NCBI GenBank assembly: GCA_028865375.1
Contig: JAGWKJ010000184.1
Location: forward strand, 1-5,177
Source of the DNA: Hyphomicrobiales bacterium
GTDB taxonomy: Bacteria; Pseudomonadota; Alphaproteobacteria; Rhizobiales; Beijerinckiaceae
Direction: 5' to 3'
Length of the DNA stretch: 5,177 nt
Shown: positions 4,979-5,177 of the stretch, piece by piece
Position numbering within the stretch: the first letter of the stretch is position 1
How the letters are laid out: every line of letters begins with the position of its first letter
Made by a program: the position numbers and the translations under genes
The notes under the pieces: model-generated
What the model saw: the letters and a program-made list of their open reading frames with translations, nothing else
The model's database searches: none
What the model was told of the DNA's origin: nothing

Positions 4979-5177
4979 TCAGTCTCCTGTGGCTCGGTTT
5001 TCCGCCGCCCTGAACGCCGCATAGAGGTCGTCCAGACGCGCCGAAAGGAATGCGCCGAACGCGGCCGCATCGGCCGCGCGCAGCGAAAGGTCGTAAGTCT
5101 TGGCCGTGCCGTGCATCCGCGCGGCGATCCGGCCGTCGGTCGCCGCCCAAGACGCCGGCGCTGGAGAAGCGGACGCG
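4979..5177 (-). CDS. repB: Plasmid partitioning protein RepB, C-terminal fragment (5' end outside the window)
   Basis: The frame enters from the right edge and gives 65 residues before TGA at 4981-4979. RepB is the ParB-like centromere-binding protein of repABC plasmids, acting with the RepA ATPase on parS. The visible tail, WAATDGRIAARMHGTAKTYD (10-29) then LSLRAADAAAFGAFLSARLDDLYAAFRA, matches the typical RepB ending: a beta-strand pair such as I..R.....Y.L.L followed by an amphipathic helix (A.AF..FL...LDDLYAAF), the dimerisation part of the protein. The central ParB helix-turn-helix and N-terminus lie outside. The position, 159 nt upstream of repC on the same strand, is the standard repABC order and supports the call. 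Confidence 0.88.
   Translation of the reverse strand, partial: ASASPAPASWAATDGRIAARMHGTAKTYDLSLRAADAAAFGAFLSARLDDLYAAFRAAENRATGD

Overview
The window is GC-rich, roughly two thirds G+C. It reads as part of a repABC replicon (large plasmid or chromid) of an alphaproteobacterium, most likely of the Hyphomicrobiales (rhizobial or methylotroph-like) group. The evidence is a complete RepC, the C-terminus of RepB, a repB-repC intergenic region with the hallmarks of the incompatibility antisense RNA, and a DUF1403-ScpB pair of the kind carried on such replicons. No mobile element, tRNA, rRNA or CRISPR array is visible.

Layout from left to right. (1) Positions 1-1688, minus strand: a two-gene operon. 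The upstream gene encodes a TIR-domain protein with a canonical TIR core and its catalytic-position glutamate, followed by two further TIR/DUF4062-like folds. Its stop codon overlaps by 4 nt the GTG start of a gene that runs off the window. The only visible 24 residues of that gene contain PFPGLRPF, the N-terminal signature of nSTAND1 NTPases (often WD40-tailed). The pair therefore looks like a two-component TIR effector plus STAND sensor, a candidate immune or abortive-infection system. (2) Positions 1689-1941: divergent intergenic region with a weak candidate promoter and two short inverted repeats. (3) Positions 1942-3497, plus strand: DUF1403 and scpB, coupled by an ATGA overlap. scpB carries an in-frame amber stop at codon 90, but the rest of the frame is intact. 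(4) Positions 3503-4819, minus strand: repC, convergent with scpB and only 5 nt away, with an internal AT-rich tract expected to hold oriV. (5) Positions 4820-4978: repB-repC intergenic region. It contains a plus-strand antisense RNA gene (promoter, about 50 nt RNA, 14-bp terminator hairpin) and a repC leader with mutually exclusive RNA structures. (6) Positions 4979-5177, minus strand: the 3' end of repB.

Working picture: repB and repC belong to the replication and partition operon, with RepC output set by the antisense RNA through the leader switch. scpB and DUF1403 are a neighbouring pair probably linked to replicon maintenance. The TIR-nSTAND operon is cargo placed directly beside this backbone. 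The most notable points are the TIR-nSTAND pair, the amber codon in scpB and the well-resolved leader-RNA switch.
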